Of a stretch of DNA of 53,982 nucleotides, positions 34,272 through 44,722 are shown piece after piece. The notes under the pieces are model-generated. The model searched no databases. It worked only from the letters and a program-made list of their open reading frames with translations, and was not told the origin of the DNA. Numbering within the stretch: position 1 is the stretch's first letter; each line of letters begins with the position of its first letter. The stretch lies in NCBI GenBank assembly GCA_025677825.1, contig JAIXMO010000098.1, positions 1 to 53,982 of the forward strand, written 5' to 3'. The stretch is from Helicostylum pulchrum. Its lineage: Eukaryota > Mucoromycota > Mucoromycetes > Mucorales > Mucoraceae. The translations under genes were made by a program, and so were the position numbers.

Positions 34272-35122
34272 ATGACTCTTTGGAAAAACGAGAAAATCAC
34301 CGAAAAGGATATCGAATCCGTCATATTAACTACGCAAGAATTCAATCGACAAGACCTCTTGATCTGTGCTACGCACGGTGCCGTATACGGTATCCATAAA
34401 AAAGATGGTACCAAACTATGGAAGACCAAGATCCAAGCATCCGCCTCTGTTATATCTGTCTTTGTTACAGATAACGATAAATTAATTGTAGGAGCCTTTG
34501 GAAAGACGTACTGTTTAAATATGATGACTGGAGAAGTTGTCTGGAAAAACAAAATGCCAGTAAGATTTTTTTTAAAAAAAAACTTGTTTGTTTCCAGTAA
34601 CTGATCTATAAAAAAAAATAGGGTTTTGGTTATGGAGAAGTATCAGTTATATCTACACCTAGTAAAATATTACGACCTCCACCATTAACACACCAAGGAG
34701 AAGAAGAAGATCACTTACCGCCCAATTACGACCAAGTATCTCAGGACACGCCTATTGTTATATCTTGTTCTGAAGGAAAAGTGATGGCTATCCAAATTGA
34801 AACAGGAGAGACAAGTTGGACCTACAACTGTCCTGGTGGGTGGTACAATATACCTGTGGCGATTGTAGAACCCTCCAACTGGGAATCAGGCCGACCGAAT
34901 CAACTCGTCTATGTCGGTGCTGGTAAATGGGTATACTGTCTAAACGCAAGGACCGGAAACGTAATTTGGTCGGTACAAGTCTCTACTGCTAAATTAGGCT
35001 ATGATTTCATGACATTAGCAACACCCTGGAGTTCTCGTTTATCTGCTGAATCACATTCTGCGTTCAGTCAAAACCCTGTAGCTCAGTACGGAGAAGTACA
35101 GCGTGCTAAAGAACGAAGTTAA
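34272..35122 (+). CDS. Compact PQQ-repeat protein, tandem copy D
   Basis: Two exons, 34272-34559 and 34622-35122, join to 262 residues. Subfamily 2: a charged N-terminus (MTLWKNEKITEKDIES), exon 1 ending at NKMP, and exon 2 opening GFGYGEVSVISTPSKIL. Blades: AVYGIHKKDGTKLWKTKI, TYCLNMMTGEVVWKNK, VMAIQIETGETSWTYNC and VYCLNARTGNVIWSVQV, with the linker CPGGWYNIPVAIVEPSNWE. The C-terminus LATPWSSRLSAESHSAFSQNP is followed by a basic tail. The intron position is identical to that in A-C and F, so all six genes derive from one intron-containing ancestor. The role is unknown. Confidence 0.82.
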
Positions 35123-35457
35123 TTAACTGCAATAAAACACTTTTTTTTGCTGTTAATGTATATCCCACCTGAAACGTTTTTATTAAAGTTTACTCACAAC
35201 TGAACATATGACTGAAAATTGTAAGCCTCATTTTCTTAAGTAATTGCATACATTATGTACCACCTCTGCGCTTAGCGATAAGTACAATGTAACAAAAAAA
35301 AGAGATCAACGCTAAAACACACCAGTCGGGGTCTTATTACACGTGCTTAAGCTTAGCACTTTCCTTATACAGAATAGTATCACAGTATAAGTACGGGGAG
35401 GGTTATCTCTCTCTTTCTTTCTTTTTTCGACCTTCTTTAATTTAATTTTTACGTGAA

Positions 35458-36322
35458 ATGCCACTTTGGAATAAGGAAAAGGACGGAGATGATAAATCAG
35501 GACTACCAGAATCTACACTTTTTGCCACCGATAAATTTTCTCGGACGGACCTGTTGATATGTGCTTCAAACGGTAGCATATACGCTATTCATAAGCAAGA
35601 CGGTACCAAACTCTGGAAGGCAAAGATAGGTAGTTCAGCAGCAGTTATCTCTTTATTTGTTACCGATTCAGATAAGCTAGTCGCTGGAGGTTTTGGTAAA
35701 ACCCATTGTATTGATTTAATGACTGGAAATATTATATGGACAAATAAAATGCCTGTAAGTTATATAAAATTAAAAAAAAAACGCTTCCTCTTTTTTTTTT
35801 CTAATGTACTATATAAAGGGATTTGGTTACTCTGAAGTATCCGTTGCAACGACGCCAAGTAAAATATTATACCCCAGTACTGTGGTACCCACAGTAGAAA
35901 GCTCAGAAATATTACCTCCTCATTATGATCAAGTGACGGAAGACAAGCAAATAATTATATCATGTTCCGAAGGTAAAGCAATGGCAATTGATCTGGAATC
36001 AGGCGAAACTCGATGGACTTATAACTGTCCTGGAGGTTGGTACAATATACCCGTTACCATTATTGAGCCGTCCAACTGGGAAGCAGGTCGACCTCACCAA
36101 CTAGTTTATGTTGGATCAGGAAAATGGGTGTACTGCTTGAATGCCAGTTCGGGTCATGTGATTTGGTCAGTACAAGTTTCCAATGCTACATTTAGTTCAG
36201 ACTATATGACTTTGGCTACACCTTGGAGTTCTAGACTAGCAGCTGAATCACACTCTGCATTTAGTCAAAACCCATCGGGACAAGCCATGTCGATGCAACG
36301 TGCTAGAGAACGATCATCATAA
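35458..36322 (+). CDS. Compact PQQ-repeat protein, tandem copy E
   Basis: Two exons, 35458-35754 and 35819-36322, join to 266 residues. It is very similar to D. Blades: SIYAIHKQDGTKLWKAKI, THCIDLMTGNIIWTNK, AMAIDLESGETRWTYNC and VYCLNASSGHVIWSVQV. Exon 2 opens GFGYSEVSVATTPSKIL, as in copy F. The C-terminal tail is basic (MQRARERSS). A second ATG upstream of exon 2 (35804) lies in the intron and is not used in this model. TTACGTGA lies two bases before the start codon. The stop is 134 bp from that of the convergent DUF4203 gene. Confidence 0.82.
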
Positions 36323-36456
36323 AAATAAAATAAAACAGTAATGAAAATAAATGTTCTTTTTTTTATTTATTTATTTACAAAAAAAAAAAAATCCCGTGTA
36401 CGAACAAATCATTTTTTAAGATACCAAAGAAGAGCTAGGCCTCCTAGCTTTGATAG

Positions 36457-37717
36457 TCACGAAGTGGGCGCAGTGGAAGGAGGACGACCACCACCATCAC
36501 CTTCTTCTTTCGCTTCTTCATGAGCTGGTTTTCCTTTAGCGGCCGCGACGATATGCATACCTAAATGATGTGCGGCGTTAAATAACATTTGCCAGCCCAT
36601 AGATATCAAAAACATCACGATAATCATCGCCAACATGACATAAACAATCTTGTTCATGGCGTACTCAATATTATGTGACGGATTTCTATTTAATAAGACT
36701 TGAGGACCCGCAATAAGTCCAGATCGAGATAAACAATCAACACCAAACATAAATATGTACGCCCCAACAAACGAAGTAGCGAAAAACAACATGGGTCGTA
36801 ATGAAAAGAAAGTAACTATACCTGTTAGTAAAGCCATACCACCCAAGAAACAAGGCCTTCCGATAGGCTATATATATAAAAACAAGTTAGTTATAATCAT
36901 ATAAATGTAAATGCAATATATATGTATATACTTTACATGGTGAATAACCAAGTCTGCACGCCAACTAAGAACAAAAATAGCAAAAATAAAGCCACCAAAT
37001 GCTTTTAATTTAAGAAAAAACATTAGTACAAAAAAACGATAAGAGATAAGAGACGTATATATTTTACCGCAAACAAGATACAATGCGATACTCCAAAGGA
37101 AATAAAAAGCACCGGCACCAACTAGGCCGACACACACTGGTACAACAATCATTAGCATAGGCTCGGATGGGTATCCAGCATCAGGTCTTAAATTTGCTAA
37201 AGCGATCCAAGTCATTGAGCCAAAGGTTAACAACCCCATGACACAAAGCATTGGTCTAAACATTCGGAACCCCATACTACACAAGAACAAGCCTAAAACG
37301 ATCAAGATAGCGCCTAAACAAGCCATAATCGTTGAGATTCCAGACTCTTGTCCGTATACAGCCTCTAAAATAATAATAAGCTTGTTAAAAATTATTGATT
37401 TCCCTTTAATTCTTTTTTCTTTTACCAAACCATGGGGCCGTTTGAGCAGGAATGGGTTTTGATGTATTATGCTGCTCTGGTTCGGTATCTTTGCTATCAT
37501 CATTGTCTTTATCGTTTTTATCATTCTTATCGTCTTTACTAGATGTTTCAGTTGGTACTTCAGCGGATGTTCTTGTTACTTCTGTACGATGGTAGTCAAT
37601 AACGTCACTTTCTTGTCTCTTTGCAATTGCTGTAGTAGTAGGTGTAGGTTGACCATCAATTGACGATAATGACAGTACTAGAATAAAAGTAAAAAATAAT
37701 AACCACTTTGGTAACAT
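36457..37717 (-). CDS. DUF4203/TMEM198-like seven-TM protein
   Basis: Four exons (37717-37426, 37364-37068, 37001-36937, 36867-36457) join to 354 residues. A signal peptide (residues 1-22, LLFFTFILVLSLSSIDG) is followed by an ~85-residue Thr-rich then Asp/Lys-rich spacer, probably outside the cell or in the lumen. About seven membrane helices follow, with the TMEM198-type pattern: LGLFLCSMGFRMFRPMLCVMG, SEPMLMIVVPVCVGLVGAGAF, the aromatic-rich third to fifth helices, and GMALLTGIVTFFSLRPMLFFATSFVGAY. The cytosolic tail is short and charged. In animals TMEM198 acts in Wnt signalling; in fungi the family is uncharacterised. Topology is inferred from hydrophobicity only. Confidence 0.75.
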
Positions 37718-38943
37718 TATTTAAGAAGAAGGGGAATAAAAGGGTAATTATTTTAAAAATACGAAATGTCATGGCACTTTTTATAATAACAAAGCTGGTT
37801 GTACACAGTAGACCCTCTCTCTCATATTTTCTTCTATTTTTAGCAAGTGTTTGAATAACAAGTAAAACTCGGGATTAGAACCTCAGTCTTTTACTCTGCT
37901 AAAAATAACCACAAAGCAGTATCCCCTCTCGGGTTAAAGCTTCCATACATTCCGAGTTTGGAAACAATAACAACAAACACATACGAGAGAAAAAGTGTTT
38001 CAAGCAGATAACAATAACAAGTCTTGTGATCGTATATGATTCAACATGTCGTCAATTTTTTTTATTTTTTCGTTTTTTTTAGTGTTAAAAATATGAAGTT
38101 ATCAGACTTGTAGCTCCTTCCTTGCCATGTCCTTGGAATAAAGACAGGCGAGATCATCAACTGACGAGAACTGCTCAGAGAGCAATAATCGGCACACTTC
38201 ACTCAAAAGAAGGGCTACTCAAAATCATCGACTAACTTTGGGATTGTATCTAGTTTAGAAAACGTAGAATTGAAACATACTGCATACAGATCCTGTAGAG
38301 TACGGTCACTAAAGAAAAAAACTTATTGTTTACTTTCCCTCCCCTTTTATACCTTTTTTCAAAGTAGCGGAACAAGAAAACAGAGAAGAAATTTTTTTTC
38401 TAGAATTATTAGTGCCTGCTTTTTTATTCAGGGACAAACAAGTCCGCCAAATAAAGACTTTTTTCCATACTAAAAAAATATGCACTATAGCGTTTTTAAA
38501 ATAGAGTTTTAATGCGTATGTAAAAAAGCAGTAGTTGAATCAATTATATATAAACGCTATGACTTTCAGGGGAAGAAAACATTTATACCTGTCAAAAAAA
38601 ACCAACTTCTTTTTGACTGATAAGCTAACGACCTAAAAGTGCTGGATAATCAAATCTCCGTAAACAATGACTTCTTTGTATCTTGCTACAACAACAATTT
38701 TTTTTATATATGTAGATTCTGTAGATATCGTACAACTGTTACGCTAAATACCGAATAGCCTATTTGTAAAAAAAAGATTGATCGCAAAAAAAAAGGATGC
38801 AGTGGGACAAAAATGTTGTCAGTACTACTACTTGTATAGGACTTTTTTTGTATATCTTGGCTTGTGGCATTTATTTACAATACAGTACAAAAAACAAGCA
38901 GTTTTATTATTATTATTATTATGACTGTGTTAAGAGGGGAATA
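37718..38943. other. Intergenic, about 1.2 kb
   Basis: This lies between two minus-strand genes. A plus-strand 67-codon frame (38270-38473) is Phe/Ser/Lys-rich and motif-free. A tRNA-like string (gggattagaacc) near 37874 does not fold as a tRNA. Otherwise I see only AT-rich sequence. Confidence 0.45.
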
Positions 38944-40207
38944 CTAGAGATTATCTGTTAGCCTGGTAGACTCTTCTAATTTTTGCTTTTTTACACGTTG
39001 GATCAATATATCAAACTCATTTTTATACTTTTGTTTATGTTCGCCAGAATCCGTCGGCTTCCTTTTGAATTTGCTATTCAGTTGCGATTGTTCGATATTT
39101 GCCAGACGCTGTATTAATACATTAGCACTAACAGGCGAGTCAGAATCGTAGTTAGCGTTATATAGCGTAACGTATTCTTTATGTCTCCACACTTTTAACG
39201 GTTTATCTCCATGATCCGGTAATCCCAAGTCTCGTAATAACTCTCTCATTTCTTTATCCGATTGCATAGAGTAAAGAACTCGTGTAGGTTTTCTACCTAA
39301 ATCAACTGGTTTCTTCCTAGGTACAAGATATTAAAACGATATACCGTTTTTTTTTTTTTTTGTATGCTAAAGAACTCACTAACTTTTGAATTATGGGCAG
39401 AGAGCTATTACTACTACTGCTACTACTACTACTACTATTATTATTATTATTATTATATACAGGTGAACTAGATGGTGGTGGTGTGTCGCTTTCTCCAATT
39501 GCACATTTATCCATATGTTTGTTTAATACTAGATACTTCATATATCTACAACAAATGGGGCATTCTACTACTGATGTATCTACAATTATCGAGTAAGATA
39601 TCCAAATACAAAGAAAATAAAAAATGAATTCCTCCTGTGTTCAGCTTACCTGTCAATTCAGCTACTGCGGTAACTGGTTCCGTTTCTGTTTCCTCGACAT
39701 TTGGTAAGAGCCGTGCTGATCTTCTAGTAGTATTAGATGAGCTAGCTGTAGGTCTTTGCGGTATAAAATCATCCGAGTTATCATCAATGATAATACACTC
39801 CTTTTTCTTACGTACTGAATTCTCTATAGTTGTCTCTTTACACTTGGATCTATGTATATTTAATAAAAACGACCTAGAAAAATCTGAATAAGTAACTAAA
39901 TAATTTTACAGAGTATAATATTTTTTTACCGTGTTTCACGCCAAGAGTCTACAACATGGTCCAAGTCATAGTTATGTATCAGATCGTTTTCATAAGCGGT
40001 AGCTCTACATTTTGGACAGTTCTGCTCCGTGTTTAAACTGCGGCGAATACATAAAGCACAGAAAGAGTGAGAACAAGTTGAAAGAATTAAGGCCGTTTCA
40101 AAGAATTCTTTACAGATGGGACAGCGAAAGTTTTCGTCCAAAACTTGAAGCGATTTGGGTTCAAAGTCTGAAGGATCATCTAAGTTTTGATCGGTTGTAA
40201 AGGACAT
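38944..40207 (-). CDS. RAD18: E3 ubiquitin ligase Rad18 (PCNA ubiquitination)
   Basis: Four exons (40207-39930, 39873-39650, 39579-39384, 39316-38944) give 356 residues. A C3HC4 RING at ~28-70 (CPICKEFF..CSHSFCALCIRR..CPKC) is followed by a basic linker. Next is a UBZ4 zinc finger (ECPICCRYMKYLVLNKHMDKC) and a SAP domain (KEMRELLRDLGLPDHGDKPLKVWRHKEYVTLYNAN). This RING-UBZ-SAP order is that of Rad18, which with Rad6 mono-ubiquitinates PCNA at stalled forks. A poly-Asn/poly-Ser run from a trinucleotide repeat follows the UBZ. The third intron has two in-frame solutions: GTTAGT with CTAG as used here, or GTGAGT (exon end 39380) with the acceptor at 39313. Confidence 0.9.
39405..39456. repeat. 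Coding trinucleotide repeat in RAD18
   Basis: A run of TAC/TGC triplets grades into TTA triplets on the plus strand. On the minus strand it encodes six Asn and then a Ser-rich run, between the UBZ finger and the SAP domain. Confidence 0.9.
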
Positions 40208-40879
40208 TGTATTTTACTTAAAAAAACAAGAAAACAAAGAAAAAAAAGAAAAAAAAAAAAAAAAGTCGCGACATGTCTGGACTGCGTTTTCATTCACCAA
40301 AATAAAAAACACGACATTTTTCCGTGTACACTTTTAGCAGGCTTTAAATTGGAGCCTAGTAGAATTTCTCATATCAATTAGTCACTTAATAAATCTTTTT
40401 CTTACTTTACAAAGAATCCGCGAAATAAAGTTCAAATTGCCGTGGAACGACTATATAATTTAGTAACATTCGATTAAAATTAACCAATCTGGTGACCCAG
40501 TAAATTAAAATATTATACACTTGTCACTTCATCGTATCTACTGCTGTTTCCTATCTATATTTAGCGTTATTAAGTACCAGTAAAAAAAAAAAAGAGGTGC
40601 TAGACCGTGCTTTCCACATGAAGAACCCTTGCTTAATAAAATAAGGAGACCTCTTTTTTTAGACAAACCCCAAACAATCGTAAACAACCTTCATGGTCGT
40701 ACTAACTTTCACTCATTTCTTGTGTTGCCTTTGGTTGGTATTCCGCATAGTGACATTAAACTGTGATCCAAAAAAAAAAAAAAAAAAAAAAAGAAAGAAA
40801 GAAAAAGAAAAAAGAGATAAAGAAATATTTTATTGTCTTCTTTCTCTTTTTCTTTTTTTTTTAATATATATATTTAATT
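40208..40879. other. Divergent intergenic region of RAD18 and G-alpha
   Basis: This is shared upstream DNA of the two divergent genes, with long A runs (40240-40264, 40770-40792) and a pyrimidine-rich block just before the G-alpha start. No gene is seen. Confidence 0.5.
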
Positions 40880-42081
40880 ATGGGTTGTTGTGCTTCAGTA
40901 GAAGAAAACGATAGTGTTGGAAAGTTGCGTAACGAAGAAATTGATGGTCAACTACGTATGGAAAAGTTGAACGGTAGAAATGAAGTTAAACTTTTATTAC
41001 TCGGTAAGGAGGAAAAAAGAAAAATTAAAAAAAAAAAAATTTAAAAAAAAAAAAAAATTTAACTTGTTATATAACTTAGGTACGGGAGAAAGTGGAAAGT
41101 CAACTTTATTAAAGCAGATGAAACTCATTTACGATGGTGGATTCAGTCATGAGGAAAAAGAAGCTTATAAAGAAGTTATTTTTAGTAATTCAGTTCAGTC
41201 TATTCACGTTCTACTAGAAGCTATGGAAACATTAGGGATTTCATTAAATGATATTAGTAACCAAAGTTACCATGACTTCATTATGGATCAACACGGACAA
41301 TTGGATCAATTTACTATGCCTGTTGAAGTAACCAAGGCAATCAAAGCATTGTGGTTAGATACCGGTGTACAAGAAGCATATGCCAGAAAAAACGAATTTC
41401 AATTAAACGATTCAGCTTCATAGTAAGTAATAAGTAATAGTAAAAAAAAAGGATACCTTGACTCTAATTACTGCTTTTAGTTACTTTGATTGTATTGACC
41501 GTATAGGTGACCCAAATTTTTTACCAACCGATCAAGACGTTTTACATTCACGTGTCAAGACAACTGGTATCGCAGAAAGTAAATTTAGCTTTGGTACATT
41601 AACGTATAGAATTTTCGATGTTGGAGGACAAAGATCTGAACGAAAGAAGTGGATTCACTGCTTTGAAGATGTGACAGCAATTATTTTTTTGGTAGCAATC
41701 TCCGAATATGATCAAGTATTAATTGAAGATGAATCGGTAAACAGAATGCAAGAAGCTTTAACCTTATTTGATTCAATTTGTAATTCCAGGTGGTTTGAAA
41801 GAACTTCTACAATCTTGTTTTTAAACAAGATTGATTTATTCAAGCAAAAGTTACCGTATAGTCCATTGGAAGTCTATTTCCCAGACTATAAAGGTGGTGA
41901 CAATTATGATACGGCAAGCCATTATATTATGCAAAGATTTACTTCTCTAAACTCTTCCGCTGAAAAGCAAGTCTATACTCATTTGACTTGCGCAACTGAT
42001 ACTGAACAAGTCAAGTTCGTTATGTCCGCTGTTAATGATATTATTCTTCAATCTAACTTGCGTGATGTTGGTTTGATTTAA
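40880..42081 (+). CDS. Heterotrimeric G-protein alpha subunit
   Basis: Three exons (40880-41003, 41080-41422, 41481-42081) join to 355 residues. The N-terminus MGCCASVEE has the Gly2 myristoylation and Cys3/4 palmitoylation pattern. G1 is GTGESGKS (split by intron 1 at the first Gly). The helical domain follows. The switch I Arg lies in SRVKTTGI, G3 is [18 protein letters not shown]4 is LFLNKIDLF and G5 is TCATD. The C-terminus DVGLI lacks the Cys at -4, so it is not of the pertussis-toxin-sensitive Gi type. Fungal G-alphas of this kind relay pheromone or nutrient signals from seven-TM receptors; which subgroup this is cannot be fixed here. The start ATG follows an AT-rich leader. Confidence 0.93.
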
Positions 42082-42620
42082 TACATATATATATTTATAC
42101 CTATTTTTCTTTTCTCTATATATACTACTACCCTCTTCTTTCTATATGCTTTACACTTATTGTCCAATTTAACAAACTAAACTAAAAAACAAAACTTTCC
42201 TCTACCCAACCCCAACCCAATTAATTTCTCTCCTTGGATTCGTGTCATCTTATCTCATTAATAAAACTCTATAATACATTTTTCTGTACTTATGTCAAAT
42301 TACCTATCCCAATTTGGTCTACCTATTACTACTTTACACGAATTCATATCGTAGCACACATGTTCATGTGACCATCAATATTCTAATGGTGTACCATTAT
42401 AATGTTTATTTTGTATCTCCACTCAATTAGTTTTTCCTTCTCTTTTTTATTAAATCTTTTTATCATTTTACTGTGCGTTCTGTTATTTTGTTTTGTCTAG
42501 CCTTGCTATTTACTTGTCTTGTATTCGCTGCCGAAGGTTCAGAAAGAAAAGGAATAAAAAAATAAAAAAAACGTGTTAATAAAATATGTGTGCTAATCTA
42601 AAATAAACTATAGACGGTTT
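42082..42620. other. 3' flank of the G-alpha gene
   Basis: Pyrimidine-rich with several candidate polyadenylation sites and no coding frame. It also includes the left flank of the transposon. Confidence 0.5.
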
Positions 42621-42629
42621 TACAGATTG

Positions 42630-42890
42630 CAGTGCGTCCACCCTCAATTGGACACTTTTTTGAAAATGTTGGTTGAATTTTTAAAATCAATTACTCACTT
42701 TTTGAAGTCCAATTGGTCAATTTTTTGAACTTCATTTGGTCATTTTTTGAGAATTAATTGTATTGATGTTATATAGCGACCTTATTAAGACAGTTACCAA
42801 ATTGATTTACTGAGTGTTGAATAATCACTCTGAGATGTTCAACAGGTACAGCTTCACTTGCTTCAATTATGCGCGTAGTAAGCGACTCTA
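42630..42890 (+). repeat. Left terminal inverted arm
   Basis: It pairs with 44056-44316 over 261 bp with few mismatches, starting CAGTGCGTCCACCC (the right end reads CAGTCCGTCCACCC) and ending at agcgactcta. Because the right arm contains the last ~50 codons of the transposase, the left arm is an inverted copy of coding sequence. Confidence 0.9.
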
Positions 42891-42989
42891 AAGCACAATA
42901 AAGGCCAAGTTTGTGGAGTTCTTTTTCTTGTTTGCTTATTGATTATGTATAATAATAGACCCTTCTACTAATAAAAAAAAAGGATGATT

Positions 42990-43650
42990 AAAATAAGAAG
43001 ATAGCTGCTAATAAGAACGACAAATTTACTTTTGAATTACCTGTTATCACCTGCGAAGAAAATGATGTTGTTTCTACTTTATTAGTAGATGTTGATGATG
43101 ATCTTTGTTCTCTTACTACTGCAGATAATTTGGAGTTTAAAGAAATTGATGAAGACAATTTTAATGACGATGACAGCAGATAATGAAGTTAATTCTGCAA
43201 AAAAAAAAAAAAAAAAAAAAAGAACAAGATAGTACTCAAGGCGATGATGAAGATGTTGACGACGTAGTAACTGAAGATGATAGCAATAAAACTTAAAAAG
43301 AAACATCCCAATCAAATGAAGAAAAATGTATGTACTATAAATACTATCGTATTTACATAAAAACAAAATATTTAACCCACATGTTTCTACTCGTTTTATT
43401 TTTTAGTTGATGCTACATAACAATCGTCTAAGTAATAAAATGCAACTCCTTTTGAAAGTTGAAAAATTTTTGCATGATACTTATTCCGTTATCAGAGATT
43501 TTGCAACTCAACAACAAGTTGCCGATGCACTTAAAGTTTTAGAAGAAGCTGATTTACAAATTAAAAATCCAGCAATCAATATCAATCAGCTCAAGCCAAC
43601 TTCAACAAACTTGAATAGAAAGGTAGACGTTGTCACAACACATTCAGCTA
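42990..43650 (+). pseudogene. Foreign fragment inside the transposon
   Basis: Two pieces are readable. One is an acidic stretch (~43020-43185: ELPVITCEENDVVSTLLVDV, then EIDEDNFNDDDSR and a stop). The other is an ORF (43407-43673) with KVEKFLHDTYSVIRDFATQQ and INQLKPTSTNLNRK. A 20-nt A run separates them. Their composition is unlike a mariner transposase and recalls proteins carried by other transposon classes (for example SWIM/FAR1-type), but I cannot name a family. It could be a captured gene piece or a nested element. Confidence 0.4.
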
Positions 43651-44055
43651 AAGAAGAGTTTCTCACACTGTAATTGGTGCTATCTCGGCCATTGATGTTG
43701 TCAACTTAAGTACGAGAGAGTTTGGAAATGCTGAGAGGAAGAAAGTAGTAAGTAGGAGCTACGAAGAGAAAGGCGTCTCAGGATAGGTTATCTGCTCCTA
43801 AAGGTACCACAGGTGGCCATTATCTTCATTTTTTAAACGATATTATGGATATTATGGATGAGTTCCCTGAAATGAGAGGTTGTTTCATTGTCATGGATAA
43901 TGCTCCCGTCCACATCCCCGAAGTAGTTAATCCTATAATCATTAACAGAGGCTATACCCCAGTGTACCTCCCTCCTTACTCGTCTGAATTTAATTCAATC
44001 GATCAATTCTAGGCTATTGTAAAAGGAAAAGTAAAGCGCAGTAAGCTCAGTGATG

Positions 44056-44316
44056 TAGAGTCGCTTACTACGCGCATAATTGAAGCAAGTGAAGCTGTGC
44101 CTGTTGAGCATCTCAGAGTAATTATTCAACATTCAGTAAATCAATTTGGTAACTGTCTTAATAAGGTCGCTATATAACATCAATACAATTAATTCTCAAA
44201 AAATGACCAAATGAAGTTCAAAAAATTGACCAATTGGACTTCAAAAAGTGAGCAATTGATTTTAAAAATTCAACCAACATTTTCAAAAAAGTGTCCAATT
44301 GAGGGTGGACGGACTG
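44056..44316 (-). repeat. Right terminal inverted arm
   Basis: This is the inverted partner of 42630-42890. It contains the 3' coding end of the transposase (LTTRIIEASEAVPVEHLRVI to the stop) and the terminal CAGTCCGTCCACCC read inwards, followed outside by TA. Confidence 0.9.
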
Positions 44317-44596
44317 TATATCATTGGTTTGTCTAATCCAGTAACCAAAGATATAATTAAAAAAGCCAAGGCTGACATTTAAAAGGCTGGAGGGGAAATA
44401 TTAAACAAGATTACCTTGGGTATGCACAGTTTTATTGTATCACTTCCTTCTGATTTGGTTCAATCTCTTGATAATAATAATTACATTGACTTTGTTGAAG
44501 AAGATCAAATTGGTAAGCTTTTTTTTTTCTTTTTTTTAGTTAGCAAACACTTGTCTTAAATTATTTTTTTACTGTGTAGCGCAAGCATTGATATGA
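44317..44596 (+). pseudogene. Peptidase inhibitor I9 (propeptide-type) gene remnant
   Basis: Directly after the transposon the frame reads YIIGLSNPVTKDIIKKAKAD, then KAGGEILNKITLGMHSFIVS, LPSDLVQSL and YIDFVEEDQIG. This is the small inhibitor I9 fold of yeast proteinase B inhibitor and subtilisin propeptides (usually ~70-75 residues). A TAA replaces the Glu codon between KAD-I and KAGG (D-I-stop-KAGG, near 44380). The start and first residues are missing: the transposon sits at the fourth or so codon, and the left flank offers no in-frame ATG. A last exon (44580-44596) would add AQALI. The gene is therefore doubly disrupted. Intact members inhibit vacuolar serine proteases. Confidence 0.75.
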
Positions 44597-44722
44597 TAAT
44601 TTTGGCAACAACATTCCTCATAATTTTATCTCTACCTTAAACTAAATTACCCTTGAGAGAGAAAAACGAAATTAAATTATTCCTATTTATCACTTTTATT
44701 ATTGTGAACTCTTTGAAAAATA

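Larger units (their letters stand above)
42623..44316 (+). mobile_element. Tc1/mariner-type element with long inverted arms, inactive
   Basis: The element is flanked by TA (42621-42622 and 44317-44318), the usual Tc1/mariner target duplication. Two 261-bp arms are inverted copies of each other (42630-42890 and 44056-44316); the left end carries ~7 extra bases after CAG. The transposase lies on the plus strand. A DDE_3-type core (FIVMDNAPVHIP.. then PVYLPPYSSEFNSIDQF) begins near 43800 and runs into a TAG at 44010-44012, where the family has Trp, then continues AIVKGKVKRSKL to a stop inside the right arm. Upstream, TVIGAISAIDVVNLSTR (from ~43665) looks like the region around the first catalytic Asp but in another frame. 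The interior 42990-43650 does not look like mariner. Confidence 0.8.

Noticed and set aside
36341..36523. Plus-strand ORF after the PQQ array
   Set aside because: It overlaps the 3' coding end of the DUF4203 gene and is Pro/Ser-rich only because of the reverse complement of a Gly-rich tail.
37850..37960. tRNA-like string (cgggattagaacctcag and tactctgctaaa)
   Set aside because: The pieces resemble reversed T-arm and A-box sequences, but the stems do not pair and the spacing is too short for a tRNA.
43082..43366. Minus-strand hydrophobic ORF in the transposon
   Set aside because: A Phe run from poly-T gives the hydrophobicity; it is the shadow of an acidic plus-strand segment.
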